This document shows, in pieces, positions 27,674-39,968 of a stretch of DNA of 64,000 bases (positions are counted from its first letter, which is position 1; every line of letters begins with the position of its first letter). Source of the stretch: Notospermus geniculatus (taxonomy: Eukaryota; Nemertea; Pilidiophora; Heteronemertea; Lineidae); the NCBI GenBank assembly GCA_002633025.1, contig NMRB01000474.1, forward strand, positions 122,757 to 186,756. The letters are read 5' to 3'. The notes below the pieces were generated by a model, which did no database searches, had not been told where the DNA came from, and saw only the letters and a program-made list of their open reading frames with translations. Made by a program: the position numbers and the translations under genes.

Positions 27674-30600
27674 TTGGAACACCTTTCTCCCTACGATATT
27701 TGACCAGGTGCTCTAAAGAGAGTAAAACCCCCAGGTGTTGCCGATTTTGACAGCGACGTGGGGAAATAACATCCAATCGCTGAATGTTCCGAATGATGCT
27801 TTCAATCACTACGTCACGGGTTCTACTCGCCAACAGAGATTCAGAATCAAGAACACGATCCTAGCTTTGCATTCTGCTGGGTTTTCAGGAAAAAGTGGTT
27901 TATCGACTCATAGACGGGCGATCTTTGAGAACGGAGGAAGGCCCACCTCGATGAGTGATTTGAGAGATTTAAAGGAGCATTATTTACACCATGACCGAGG
28001 GAACTGCACTACGTTCTCCATCACCGCACTTACTAGGGCCGCTGTACCTAGAGATCAAAGGGCCGCTGGGAAAAAGCCTTTGGCGATTAAGACCCAGAAA
28101 GAGGTGTAATCTTTCATCTTTGGGCCAACGCACCTTCACGAAGGCTGACTCGCTTCCAGTGTTTTCTTCACGGAATACAGATGACCGATGTTCCCCCATG
28201 TCCTACATGTATAGCACATGTTTCACTGCGCCAACCGAAAAATATTGTGACGCCCTGTGATATTCTTCCACGTCCACCTACATCTGAACGGTAGTCTCCG
28301 CTTTACTGATCTTCGCCTTGGTTGAAGACTATTAATCAATCAGATGGTAGGCAGGTTAGAGGGAGAGCGGGTGATCTCGGCCCTAGAACAATCAATAAAG
28401 CTTACTTAGATTGTCTGTGGGTTTTAGTCGTTTCAGCCCGCCACCAAGAACGGTTCGACAACAACCAACAAATGGCTGTTAAAATTGGGCTGGGTATTTT
28501 CCACATCCCTCGGATGTTCCCATGCTGAAGCTATAGATTGGCGATAAGCTGTTTTAATATTCATTCCGCGTCGAATACCTGTTCCCAACACTGTTTTTAT
28601 CCTCGAAACAATCATTCCGCAGTCAGCCGAATTTCACATCGAATAACTGACGCTGATCAGACGACCGCTATCGTATTCTGTTCGGCGTTACCAATTGCTG
28701 TTCTTTTGTTTCGTGTGGGTGTCACGTCCACACGCCGAACGAGCCGTCACTTCTGATTTCATCCGCCACTGACTTCTACAAGTATGGCCTTCAGGTAGCC
28801 TGTTATCCTGTACGGTTTTGGTCGACCTGTTGCCGAATTCGTGACACGTGAGTCCTTGGCCTATTCGGCAGTGGAGAAGTGGATGGTAGGTGAAAGGTGA
28901 CGGTCCCAGAGGCTGCCTTGTGATCCCCAAGGACTGGTAAATTAGTAATGTTGTCAAAAACTTCGTCTAACAGTACACAGGACCAGAATCCAGCAGTGCA
29001 GCGACGCTTTGTAAAGTACAGTATTGTATTGTGCTCTCACAGTCTACAGATCAAGGACACAATTGGTTGTTTGTTGTGCACGCTGATTGGCCAATACAAG
29101 GTCGGCCAAATTGTGCCAATAAGCTTGCGTTCGATTGTTCTTTCGGCCTTGACCGTATAACAATACTGGCAATACCACCGAACATGAAATGTAGGCAAGA
29201 GGCCATAAACCAATGACATGAATGAGCGATGCATCGCAAAGAAGCCCGAGATCGCATGACGGGGTGGTTTGTTCGAGGAGTTTTGTCATCCGCCATGTGC
29301 TGGGTTCACACGAACAATCTCTGGGGAATAAATGAACGCCGCGGGGTTTAATCAGCTCATGCTTGTCGTCACAGCATCAAAATTGGAAGATCACTGTTTC
29401 ACAAAATCGTGCCAAGAATCTGGAGACATTTTTTCTTTGATCACCAGAACGTGTTTTAAATGAAGTGAAATGAGCTCCAAGTGTTATACCACGTTTGATT
29501 AAATTCGGGAGCTTGTGTGATACATTTCAGCAAAAATTGATGATGGCTGCAGTGCTTCTTTCAATTTCATACGACGAGATCATAGGAACTTATGCAATCG
29601 TTTCGTTGACCCACAGGCGGACAAAACTTCAGTGCTTATGCGAAGCACGGATTAGCGGATGCAGCGACCAAATGCGAGACGTTGAACGGGACCGTCGACG
29701 ACAAACATTCCTGAGCAGCTGAAGAAAATATGAAGCAGTTTTTTTTCATCAGGCTGAGAGAAATTTATGGCAAAACCCCGACCATTGTGCTAAAGACCTC
29801 GACGCAATCTCACACAAACCTCAAAAGACATTTGCTAATTTGCCTGTTTTCTTTTACCGCCATCTCATCGGGATTCACTCTGCAGTTATCTCCGCCGAAT
29901 GGAATAGTAAAGCCAGCATGTACATGCAAATGCACGTCTTGACTCACTTTCGGTGAGGTTTTGTCATACTTAAGATGAGACACATTTACTAATCAAAGAC
30001 CTTCTCCAGAAATGCCTGGCAATGATAATGACCTGGTACATTCAGCAGGAGCACTAACGGGGCAAGTCTAATTAGCTTCTCGAGAAAACCCCAAGGTTAA
30101 TTTGTCTTAACGAGTTTACTTTTATCACCCATTAACCCAATCGTTTTGATTAACCTACAACCCGGATTAAGCGATTTTCGTCGCGAGTACGAATTGACTC
30201 TGAAGCTAATATAAGCATCCTTGAACGTGGCTGTCGATCGCATCAAGAAAGCTACCGCCGAACCAACAATGATATGGGAGGCATGGGTTTACCAAAGTTC
30301 TCATGATAATGAAGTGCACATGTCTTCATAAGCCCTTTTTCGGTAGATTTCGTCATCGACTTCCCTCGATTCTGGCAAAGGAACGGATTCCTTCCATGTG
30401 GATCAGATCGCTTCATTGCCTTGTTGGGGAAAATCTGCTGGAAGACCAAAATCTTCTAACTGATCGAAATCCCATTAATGTAAAGAGAACTGCAACCATG
30501 ATCCATTGATTTACATGCAGTTTATCCCCCTAAAGCCCAGGAAATAAAATACTGCATCGGCACCATCACAGCGTTCAGCAAATAGAACGCATCGCATCTG

Positions 30601-31413
30601 TGATAATCTGTGCAATTTATCACGATGTCAGATACGAGGTGATTATCATGAAAAATCAGCGATGATGAGACAATCAGTCATGATTGCGTCTTCTACTGGT
30701 CGGATTCACCTGACCAGGTAACGGGATGACCAGGAGTCGGGGTCACTTGCATAGAAACCCACTGCCTTACAAGGTTTCAATCCCTTTGAGTTCTGAGGAA
30801 GATTGGGGCTTGCGATAGTGCAGGCTCGCGGTGGAAGGAGTGAAGAACTATCGAGGCTGAGGGAAATGAGAGGCAAACGGATAAGAAATCCTCGCCAAGT
30901 CACACCAACATCCCAGCAAATTGAGAACCCCAAAGGGTGATAAAAGAAAGATAAAAGTCCACAGGGACATCATTTTCGTAGATTTCTTTCAAAAAAGCTT
31001 GTGACTTGATTTCTTTCTTTCTGGCCGGTCGGCCATTCTCACTCAAAATCGTCAATTCTTCTCGTCAAATCTGGGAATGATTTATCCACAGTCCTAACGA
31101 CGTCTACGTGTTCCCTTCACGGCCCACCTATCACCGGGCATAACTTACAAATAGCATTTATACAGTGCTGCAGGGTGTAGTAAAAGGATGCATGGCATCC
31201 GAGTAATCCCTGCGCGACACATAAATCCAAGATGAACTCAACCGCAAAAGCATAATGGTCTATCTCGAGGGGATAACATGTAGATGTTCGATCTCGTTAC
31301 GGCGCGTGATTTGTGGCGAAATCTAACGCCTGAGATCTAACGCGGAGTCACCAACCTCGTTACCCAAACGTCGAATCGTAGCAGTACACCGTCACACATT
31401 GTCACAGCGACGA
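27674..31413. other. No gene seen
   Basis: Mostly unique sequence. A frame at 27,735-28,109 and its opposite-strand shadows show no family resemblance. A TAAT-rich stretch lies at 30,060-30,160. Confidence 0.6.
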
Positions 31414-31553
31414 GGTACCTTATTCACGAAGCTCCCGTAACTTACGGAAATGCGCAAACTATTGTCCTTCAGCGGACAACCTATTGTTCACTATCAGCCT
31501 GACAAAGGATTTGCGTACCCTTAAAGTCACGGGGGCTTTGTGAATAATGCCCC
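31414..31553. mobile_element. MITE-like element with TTATTCAC ends
   Basis: Imperfect terminal inverted repeats around TTATTCACGAAGCTCCCGT. The interior shares ACTATTGTCC and CCTATTGTTCACTATCAG with the element at 52481-52626 in the opposite orientation, so the two belong to one family. Confidence 0.65.
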
Positions 31554-31802
31554 TGATCCGCCAGAACAAAATTCCGACCACTTCATCACACAGACATTCT
31601 AAACAATAATACCTTGTGAGAAAAAACGTCTGCTGGACCTTCAGACAGTTCTCTTTGTTACAGACGCAAGACCAGACATTCGGAAACGTCTTCTGCGACT
31701 CAGCCGGGATGAGAACTCTGTGAGGTTCTTTAGAACAATCAGAGAATGGGAAGCGAGCGAGACGAAGCAATCCTTTTGAGACCCATAATTGATCCAAATT
31801 TG

Positions 31803-32586
31803 TCCCAGCGGAATTGAGTGTCTTGTCAACACTGACGAAACAGACAAACACGCCCCAGATGGACCTTAACAGACCATCATCAGGTTAGTGGAGAACCTCA
31901 AGATGAACAAGTATAGGCTAATGGAAAGACAAATATGAGGTACATCACGCTGTTTAGTTTCTTGATAAAAACCACCCACTTTGATATGATTGATGTAGTC
32001 GATGAATGCGAGTATGTAGGTCTGTCATGTCTGTGTTCGTGCTTTTCCTGGAGAACGACGAAACCAAGAAAGAAGAGAGAAATTCGCAATGAGTGCTTCT
32101 AGGAAGAGGGCCCTGTCGATAGACAAAATGATTTGCGAGTGTGTTTCCTGCAGCTGCTGAAGAAAGAGTGCAAAACATATGTTTCAGGTCAGTTCTTCTG
32201 ATGGGGAAGAAGTAAAGAACTAAGAAACCAAACACGTGCCCAAACAGCCAAATGCCGTCTATGATGCACACCACAGCCACATACTTTGTCGTGCAAGCTA
32301 CTTGATGTAGACGTGGATCATTGATCACTCCGACCATTTGCATTCTAGGACCCAGCATCCAATGTAATCCATGAGTACTCTGTCTGAAACGGGGCCATTA
32401 GGACCCCAGAAATTAATACTCTCCCAGTCACCCATGAGACCGTCGTGTAACTGGATGTGTTGATGGCCTGTAATCCCACCTAACTAAACGAGTTACAGAA
32501 CAGCGTGGGAACGCCACGGACATAGTTCATTTTGATCCCGATGTGTGGGCACGATGCCTAAGTCGGGGGATTTAGGTTCTATCAGG
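31803..32586. repeat. Duplicated block 4, copy A, ends at a single N
   Basis: Co-linear with 32588-33394. Copy A stops at the N at 32587 after TTCTATCAGG, while copy B continues beyond the same word. Minus-strand open frames look membrane-protein-like (GIWLFGHVFGFLVLYFFPIR), but the copies differ by frame-changing indels. Confidence 0.9.
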
Positions 32587-32587
32587 N
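32587..32587. other. Assembly gap (1 N)
   Basis: A single N separates the two copies of block 4. Confidence 0.99.
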
Positions 32588-33394
32588 CCCAGCGGAATTG
32601 AGTGTCTTGTCAACACTGACGAAACAGACAAACACGCCCCAGATGGACCTTAACAGACCATCATCAGGTTAGTGGAGAACCTCAAGATGAACAAGTATAG
32701 GCTAATGGAAAGACAAATATGAGGTACATCAGGCTGTTTAGTTTCTTGATAAAAACCACCCACTTTGATATGATTGATGTAGTCGATGAATGCGAGTATG
32801 TAGGTCTGTCATGTCTCTGTTCGTGCTTTTCCTGGAGAACGACGAAACCAAGAAAGAAGAGAGAAATTCGCAACGAGTGCTTCTTGTACCAGAGGAAGAG
32901 GGGTCTGTCGATAGACAAAATGATTTGCGAGTGTGGTTGCTGCAGCTGCTGAAGAAAGAGAGCAAAACATCTCTTTCATGTCAGTTCTTCTGATGGGGAA
33001 GAAGTAAAGAACTAAGAAACCAAACACGTGCCCAAACAGCCAAATGCCGTCTATATGATGCACACCACAGCTACACATACCTATTTTGTCGTGCAAGCTA
33101 CTTGATGTAGACGTGGATAAGTACATCATTGATCACTCCGACCATTTGCATTCTAGGACCCAGCATCCAATGTAATCCATGAGTACTCTGTCTGAAACGG
33201 GGCCATTAGGACCCCAGAAATTAATACTCTCCCAGTCACCCATGAGACCGTCGTGTAACTGGATGTGCTGATGGCCTGTAATCCCACCTAACTAAACGAG
33301 TTACAGAACAGCGTGGGAACGCCACGGACATAGTTCATTTTGATCCCGATGTGTGGGCACGATGCCTAAGTCGGGGGATTTAGGTTCTATCAGG
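32588..33394. repeat. Duplicated block 4, copy B
   Basis: Begins immediately after the N with sequence that occurs inside copy A's neighbourhood at 31803. This is the pattern expected from two overlapping contig ends that were not merged. Confidence 0.9.
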
Positions 33395-34545
33395 GGAAAG
33401 GAAACAATTCCCGTGTATTTTTACAGTTTGCTGAAAAATGATTTCCTGGAGGCAAAGGAGAGGTTTCTGTCACTACAGTACACATGGCCGCATTTGGTGT
33501 CTACTCGTCAAACAATGTGTTCAACGATGAAGCCGTGTTTGGGTAAACCTGAACCAACCAAGATTCGAACCTAGCTTCGGGGTGATCTTCAAAAAAGCGA
33601 TTGGACCCGAAGCCACTGGTACATCTAGTCCATGCGCCAACCGATGTATGAAGAACGCCACCGAAACAGTCATGGGAAAGATGGGATGTTCTTGATGGCC
33701 ACTTGGATTGGAAGGAAACCACGAACCCTGAACACTGATTTGGAAAAAAACAGTGCGCAGTATGGCCTTGGGCATCTCGCGTAATGTCAAGTGGTGTATC
33801 TCATTCGCACTATCTTCAGCAGAGTTTTACTTTACGGTTTGTCAACGGCTTGTATCGGTTAAGAAGATGTGAAATCAGCGGGCTGTTGGTCTTTTTCGCA
33901 CCGCGTACGTGTACTTTTTCAAATCGAGCAATAAGAAGCCACATTACACGCTTATCCACTTGTCCCTACTTTTGGCCATCCGACCTGCCTGGCATTTTGA
34001 GAAGATGACTTCCTACTCGAGGCCGGCTTTAGGTCATTCTCGCCCTATTACAGGAAATCGCTGTCTTTACACGAGAAAATACCAGGGCTCATATTTTGCG
34101 GTGAACTCTCTCGGTTTCCGATGTATGACCGCTAGCGGTAATGGCGCTCAAAGACGCACCACTGCCGGCGGGAGCGGAGAAATATGACTTCCTCCTCTTC
34201 CCGAAAGGATTCTCTAGGACTTTGGGCGAAGCTAATATCAGAACTTGGTGAAAAAGCCCTTTGCCGTTCATTAGTTTGTCGTGTTACTAAGAAGGACACT
34301 CGAATATCAATCAAGAATGGCTATGGCGGATAAGTGATGGGTTGAGTAGTTAAAGGAAGGCCCACTGCCTCTCAGGAAGTCGTTGAGATAATAACTTCGA
34401 AGTAATTAAGAGCGAGCCTGTCGGCGATGGCTGCACAGTTCGGAAACTTCTCTCCTTTTGGCAGAGAATATGTTACATTCGGCAGGCCACGAGCTGGTTA
34501 CGAGCCTTCCGGCAGCCAAAGGGTTGCCTGCTTGTATAAATATTA
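33395..34545. other. No gene seen
   Basis: A GGTTCGAATCT word on the minus strand at about 33,558-33,568 resembles a Pol III B box, but no cloverleaf can be drawn around it. Confidence 0.55.
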
Positions 34546-34634
34546 GGTCGTATTTTAGAACGTTCCTTGTATTTTTTGGTAAAACCATCGAGAGGTGGAC
34601 CTTATAATGTTAAGGAACGTTCTAAAATATGACC
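34546..34634. repeat. Short foldback hairpin
   Basis: Arms 34546-34568 and 34612-34634 are inverted copies with one mismatch (core ATTTTAGAACGTTCCTT), separated by a 43-bp loop. Confidence 0.8.
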
Positions 34635-34872
34635 CATAGATTTTGTACATGTTACGGTATTTGTTTGACTTTCTCTCGCATTTTGCATCGCTTCTGTGCA
34701 TTTAAAGCCCCACAGTATTGAATTTTACGATATTTTCAAAATGTTAGGAGAGAGCACAAAGAGGAGAGAGCACAAAGAGGTCTCATAGCCTTGTGAAGGT
34801 CCCCAAAATGCTTGTCTGATACGTACTTCAGAGAATCAAGGCCTAGTTTTCAGCACACATTAGAATGAAATG

Positions 34873-35822
34873 GCCAGGGCCATTGTGCTCACCTCTGTGA
34901 CAGAGTATGAAGTGTGAGTAGCCTGGTGATACACTGAATGGTGAAAGATTAGTGCAGAAACATCGTAACATTTACTACCGATGAGATATGGCCAAAGTAA
35001 ATTTTTCAAGATGGCCGCCTGGCAGCCATGTTGAAGTCCAATCGAACCGAAATTTGGCATATAAGTAGACGGTACCAAGACACATATTTAGGCACGGTTA
35101 AAGCATCCTAGCTCCCACTATTTATGAGGTGTGGGTCAAAGTCCATTTTTCAAGATGGCTCCCTGGCGGCCATATTTGACGTAGAATCTGACTGAAATTT
35201 ACCATATATTTATACGGTACCTAGATACATATTTTGGCAACGTTAAAACATCCTACCTACTCACTATTTATAAAATGTGGGTCAAAGTCCATTTTTCAAG
35301 ATGGCTTCCTGGCGGCCATATTTGAAGTCCGATCGGGTTGAAATTCGGTGCATTTGTGCAGGGTGCCTAGATATATCTTCACACCAAATCACAACAATCT
35401 ATGTCAAATAGCAATGAAATGTGCCACCAAACAGTGAATTTTGAACTTTGACCTCTGTGACCTTGAAAAGTAGGTCAAATCAAAAACCCGGGATTTATGT
35501 GATGAAGTCTCATCAGAGGAACCCACCATAAAAGTTTCGTGGTTCTAGCTAACCGCGTTCAGGAGATACGGCCGAAAGAATGTTTTCACAAAGCGCCCCC
35601 TACAGGCCAGAGTGTACAAGCAGCAGCGCTAAGTTTCGGCCCAGAGATAGTTTTTACCATAGGGTACCTGTACACCAAATTTCAAGTTTGTAACCCAAGC
35701 GGTTTAGAAACGTGCCACCCCTGTTAACGACGACGGACGACGACGGACGACGACGACGACGACGACGACGGACGACGACGGACGACACACCATGGGAGAA
35801 GCTCACCTCACAGAGGTGAACC
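34873..35822. repeat. Interspersed repeat with GCTCACCTC-type ends and internal subrepeats
   Basis: The left end has GTGCTCACCTCTGTGACAG and the right end has TCACCTCACAGAGGTGAACC. Inside are three diverged copies of a unit with TTTTCAAGATGGC and GGCCATATTTGA (about 35,006, 35,146 and 35,294), a CAAAGCGCCCCCTACAGG word (35,589-35,606), and a (GACGAC)n tract at about 35,731-35,785. It resembles a non-autonomous repeat. Confidence 0.7.
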
Positions 35823-37128
35823 AAAAAACGACAGGGAGAGCTCTAATGTATTCAGATGGAGCGCACTACATTTTACACTACGCTGACGTCGTGCACTGAC
35901 GTCAAGAATCGCGGCGATGATTTGCGTTTTTCAAATTCAATACAGTGGGGCTTTAAATGTTCCACAGAAAAGTCACGTGATGCCATACTGTTGGTCAACC
36001 ATGACGTCATTGATGACGACAGCTGTGAACGATATATTCCAGTGCTCCACTATTCCTGTCTTAAATGACCCTCTTTCAATCCATCAAAGAACCGACACGA
36101 TCAAAATTTGGATAGTTTTCCGTTCGCATCGCTGCACCAGCAACCACATTCCTTTTATGAAACCATAAACAATAATAAGAGACGTCTAGCCTGACGACCC
36201 AATCTAAATTAGTCCATTAATTGACTATTAATCACATGACGATCCCTGACTTAATTAGGTAAATACGGTATAAATCATTAATTATCTCATCACCTTAAGG
36301 GATGTCCACAGATCACGGCCATTATAGATTCCAAAAATAATATCATGGCATTCAGGATACGCTTTTTTTGTTTTCATTGCCTTCGCCTGCATAATATCTC
36401 AAGATTACGACAGTTTTCCATAACGTTATTGTTGGCTGTACCGATCGACCGCGACTAGACTGTGAGGAAAGCAACGTATGCAGGAAAGCGTGTCAACGCC
36501 CGATGTCATAAAGTGGGCGTCTGATGGCCAAGCCAGTACAGCCAACCGGATCGGACAAAAATGTTCTCCATCTGGCTGTTTGACCTCAAGGTACACGAGT
36601 ACGAAGTTTGACGTCTCTGACCGTGGTCTCCGGTTAATAGTCGCGTGGTTTTCCAAGCTCAATGAGGTGTCCCAGAAAAACACACCGGTACGCGAACGAA
36701 ACTAACATCGTCATCGACGTGTAAATGTCCGTTTTCAAGAAAAATCTTCAGTGATTTTTGCTGGAGTGCTCCAGCCATACCTAATTACGTGCCTGTTACA
36801 TGGAAGATGAGGACTAAGGGGACAGGAACATCGCCAGCTGTCGCCTAGGATATTTAGGGCTTCATCATCCTTGATTCACCACATCCAAGCTCTCTCTAAG
36901 ACATAGAGGGATTAGTATCTCATCAACTACTACATTAGGAGACGTCTATAGTATTAACAATTCATTTCCCAATCAAGGATGGTTAACCAGAAAGCTTATC
37001 AGCAAATGAGATATTAGTGGATACAAGAATGACATTACTTACTTGGTAATAGAAAAACAAGTTAGCATCATAAGACCATGGGAAGACCGTCAGTTATCGC
37101 CTATTGCGAAGTTTTATTACCCCCCACG
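35823..37128. other. No gene seen; homeodomain-type TAAT cluster
   Basis: Five TAAT/ATTA-core sites (ATTAG, ATTAATTG, ATTAATC, TTAATTAG, ATTAATTAT) fall within about 36,205-36,287. A possible regulatory element, with no gene nearby in the window. Confidence 0.4.
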
Positions 37129-37315
37129 TTGGTTCGTTAAACGCGATTGGCCAAAACTGCCGCCCTCACGGCAGTGCTTCAAGTCTACCAATACAATTTT
37201 CGGATGAGGTTGCACGGTCGTACCTCCTTGCATTGGTTCGCATAGTGCGATTGGCCAAATTTGCCGCCGATTTTCAGCAGTGCTTCAAGTCTACCAATGA
37301 AATACTCGGACATGA
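37129..37315. repeat. Direct repeat of a CCAAT-box-containing unit, period about 104 bp
   Basis: TTGGTTCG...GCGATTGGCC and GCAGTGCTTCAAGTCTACCA occur twice in the same order and spacing (from 37129 and from 37233), with diverged sequence between them. Both units carry ATTGGCC and ACCAAT. Confidence 0.7.
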
Positions 37316-39093
37316 AATGAAATAAAATATTGGGCGTAAAGTACGTTTTGCATCGTGAATTGGAGTTCATTTGACAGCAGTGTACTTTATCAGCCTCTCT
37401 AACTTGAAAGTCTCGCCCTCTCATCATGTACTTGTAAATCTTTCCACCAAAGGGAAGATACATCATCATCTCACCTTTCAGCATCATCAGCGAGCGGCGA
37501 GAGGTACATGTACAACTACCACAAATTACCCCTCAGTGCTAATTAACTAATGACTCGACCCTTGTAAAGGTATGGCGTGGATTAGAGTGCTCTGGTGTCA
37601 GACAGATGATACATACGACTTGGGCGGTATTCTCATTAGGCGCATGACGGCATCGAAATATTTTGGTATAGTTTAGTTTCACGAAAAAACCAAATCTACT
37701 TCACTTCTCATTAGAGGCGTGATGATGGCGTCGAAATATTTTGGTTGCTGCGAACTGCACATGATCGCAGTACATTGCAATATGAGAGTTTAGATAAGAA
37801 AAAAACACGTCACTCCGACGTTTTACAATTTTCTTCTTTACTTAAAGTCGGTTGTTGCAGCGATGGAATTGCTGGCAAACGTCTGTGGCAACTCTAATTG
37901 TCTTAACCCACAAGGTGCCCGATGTCACAACAAGCACCATGGCAATAACTCTCACCAGACAGCGTGACGAATGGAGATTCAATATCAATTCTTCAACGTG
38001 GCTTGGACACGGAATCCCAGAATGGGAAATTAACTTCATTCTCGGCTTGTTAGTTTGCATCATGATATATAAAGAAGAAACTTCAGATACACGCAAGGCC
38101 GATCGGCCCAGTCTCCCGCCGAATTAGCCCAATAGTATGACAAGAATAACGAGTTAATTAGGATTGAAAGACCTCATTTATTTTGGTTATACCTGACATG
38201 AAGGCAAGATAAAGGCAAGAGGACAGGCTACTTCATCTTCTTTGAAAGACTAGATCAACAGGTCAGACTCCGACGATATTTCAATGGTCGGATCTCTCGG
38301 CAGTGCGAGAGAACGTACATGTAGCCATGTTTAGTCCAGCGGTAAGCTCCTACGACCCGGCGCGACTTGTTGGGAAACAGAATTAACCATCGACCCATAC
38401 GTTATTACAGCAGATTTATCTAGTCTGGAACATCACAAATTAATCACCATTTTCAGAAACAAAGGCGAGAAGTCCCAATCAGCGAGATTGAAAACCACAG
38501 CGCGGGGCACGCGGCAGTCATCAAAATGTCATTTTGCCAACAAAAACGCCATAAAACAATCCAGAAGATATTTTTCAATCGCAATTAGCAAAAATGTGGC
38601 ATGTTTAAAAAGATAATCCATCGACATCAATGACTTCCTCAGTTTTTCACACTTCATAAACAAATTGATGGAAACCCATGGCAGTGACAATCACCCCCCA
38701 AGTCTAATATGATTGCGAACGTAATTTTCATTAGCAAAGTAATCAGATAATCGACTCTTTGTTACTTTTATTTAACATGTTAAGGTTTCAATCATTTTTG
38801 AGTGTAAGTCGTGACGTCCCATCTGGCAACAGCTGCCGCCAGGCAACTCGCCCTCCCTCGGATTTATTCTGACTAAAAAAAGTGTCACGGTTTTGCTTTA
38901 TAGACATGTGCTTCTGAGTACAAGTTCGTCAATTAAAACAAATCGGAACATGAATAAGAATGCTCTCAGAAACGGCCATCATCGGATGTCTTCGATGAGA
39001 GGAGTAATGGCGGAAGGATGGTTGCTATGGAACGACGCGTCTTGAGCACACTTATCGACGACACGTGCGATAAATTTCAGTACACATTTAATA
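37316..39093. other. No gene seen
   Basis: A short local direct repeat (TCATTAG...CATCGAAATATTTTGG or GCGTCGAAATATTTTGG) lies at about 37,633-37,745. Otherwise unique sequence without recognisable exons. Confidence 0.6.
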
Positions 39094-39341
39094 CACTCTT
39101 AGCCAAAAAGGTTCTTTAGGGGTTCTTTGTGCCTCACCAGAGGAACCCCAAGGTTCTACCTTCTGTAAAGAACCCGAAAGGGTTCCATATAGAACCTTTC
39201 TGTCGCCAAAGAACCATAAAGGTTCCAGTTAGAACCCTTTTCTGAGGGAAAGGTTCTATCTGGAACCTCTAAAGGTCTTATACAAAATTAAATCAGAGGG
39301 TTCTCCTGGTGTGGTACCAAGAACCTTTTCGGCTAAGAGTG
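39094..39341. mobile_element. MITE, 248 bp, CACTCTTAGCC termini, TA flanks
   Basis: Terminal inverted repeats CACTCTTAGCCAAAAAGG and the matching right end with one mismatch. TA lies on both sides. The interior is made of repeated GGTTCT and AGAACC words, a structure I recall from repeats in several animal genomes. Confidence 0.85.
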
Positions 39342-39445
39342 TAGTGTCGACGTGTAAGAAGTAGGCCTATGTACCGTATCTGGGAACCCTCCCATGCCGA
39401 GGAAATACCGTACCGGTACGTCACAAAATGGCACACACTGTTATA

Positions 39446-39759
39446 GGCCTATAGTACGTTTAAGTCATCTGGAGCTCGATGGGCGGACCTTCGGTTGTCA
39501 GGCAGACCTTGGTTAAGTCTGGCTATTGACATGCGTTTTATTGACAGGACACTTCCAGCCAATCCCATGCCTGTGCCTGTGTTCAATTTCAAATCAAAGT
39601 CTAGTTGTATGTTCAATTTCAAACCAAGGTTCAGCTGGTTAGAAAACAATGTGCGTTGGACCATTTAGAGTAAACCCTAAGTTCATTGTGGTCTGGTTAC
39701 TAAGGGTTTGATTGACATACGCCCATCGAGCTCCAGATGACTCAAACGTACTATAGGCC
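39446..39759. mobile_element. MITE, about 314 bp, GGCCTATAGTACGTTT termini
   Basis: Inverted ends of about 36 bp (GGCCTATAGTACGTTT... and the complement, both continuing into CATCTGGAGCTCGATGGGCG). No coding capacity. Confidence 0.85.
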
Positions 39760-39763
39760 AACT

Positions 39764-39968
39764 TTCTACTACGTAGTAGGCCTAGGCCTAGCCTACGGTA
39801 ATAATATTCATCGTGTGTGCACGGCCTGCTGCTGGTTCCGTTGGTCCTTCATTGAGGCCTACGCCTACGCCTACATAGGCCAACTTACGCCGGCCTTTTC
39901 CATTGTGTGCAAATTTAATAGGCCTAGGCCTAAAGGGTGTCATACCATAACATAAGGCCTAGGCCTAC
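39764..39968. repeat. AGGCCTAGGCCTA-rich palindromic tract
   Basis: A dense run of TAGGCC and CTAGGCC words and their palindromes, such as CTACTACGTAGTAG and CTACGCCTACGCCTAC, interrupted by unique sequence. Simple-sequence-like. Confidence 0.7.

Noticed and set aside
27735-28109. 124-codon plus-strand frame
   Set aside because: Overlapped by open frames on the other strand, no recognisable motif, and no supporting splice sites.
31954-33129. Minus-strand membrane-protein-like frames in block 4
   Set aside because: The two copies differ by +2, +6 and +8 base indels that change frame, no splice structure was found, and no family resemblance was seen.
33540-33650. Possible tRNA or tRNA-derived SINE on the minus strand (GGTTCGAATCT with TGGCGCATGG upstream)
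   Set aside because: The A-like and B-like boxes are too far apart and no acceptor stem or cloverleaf can be paired.
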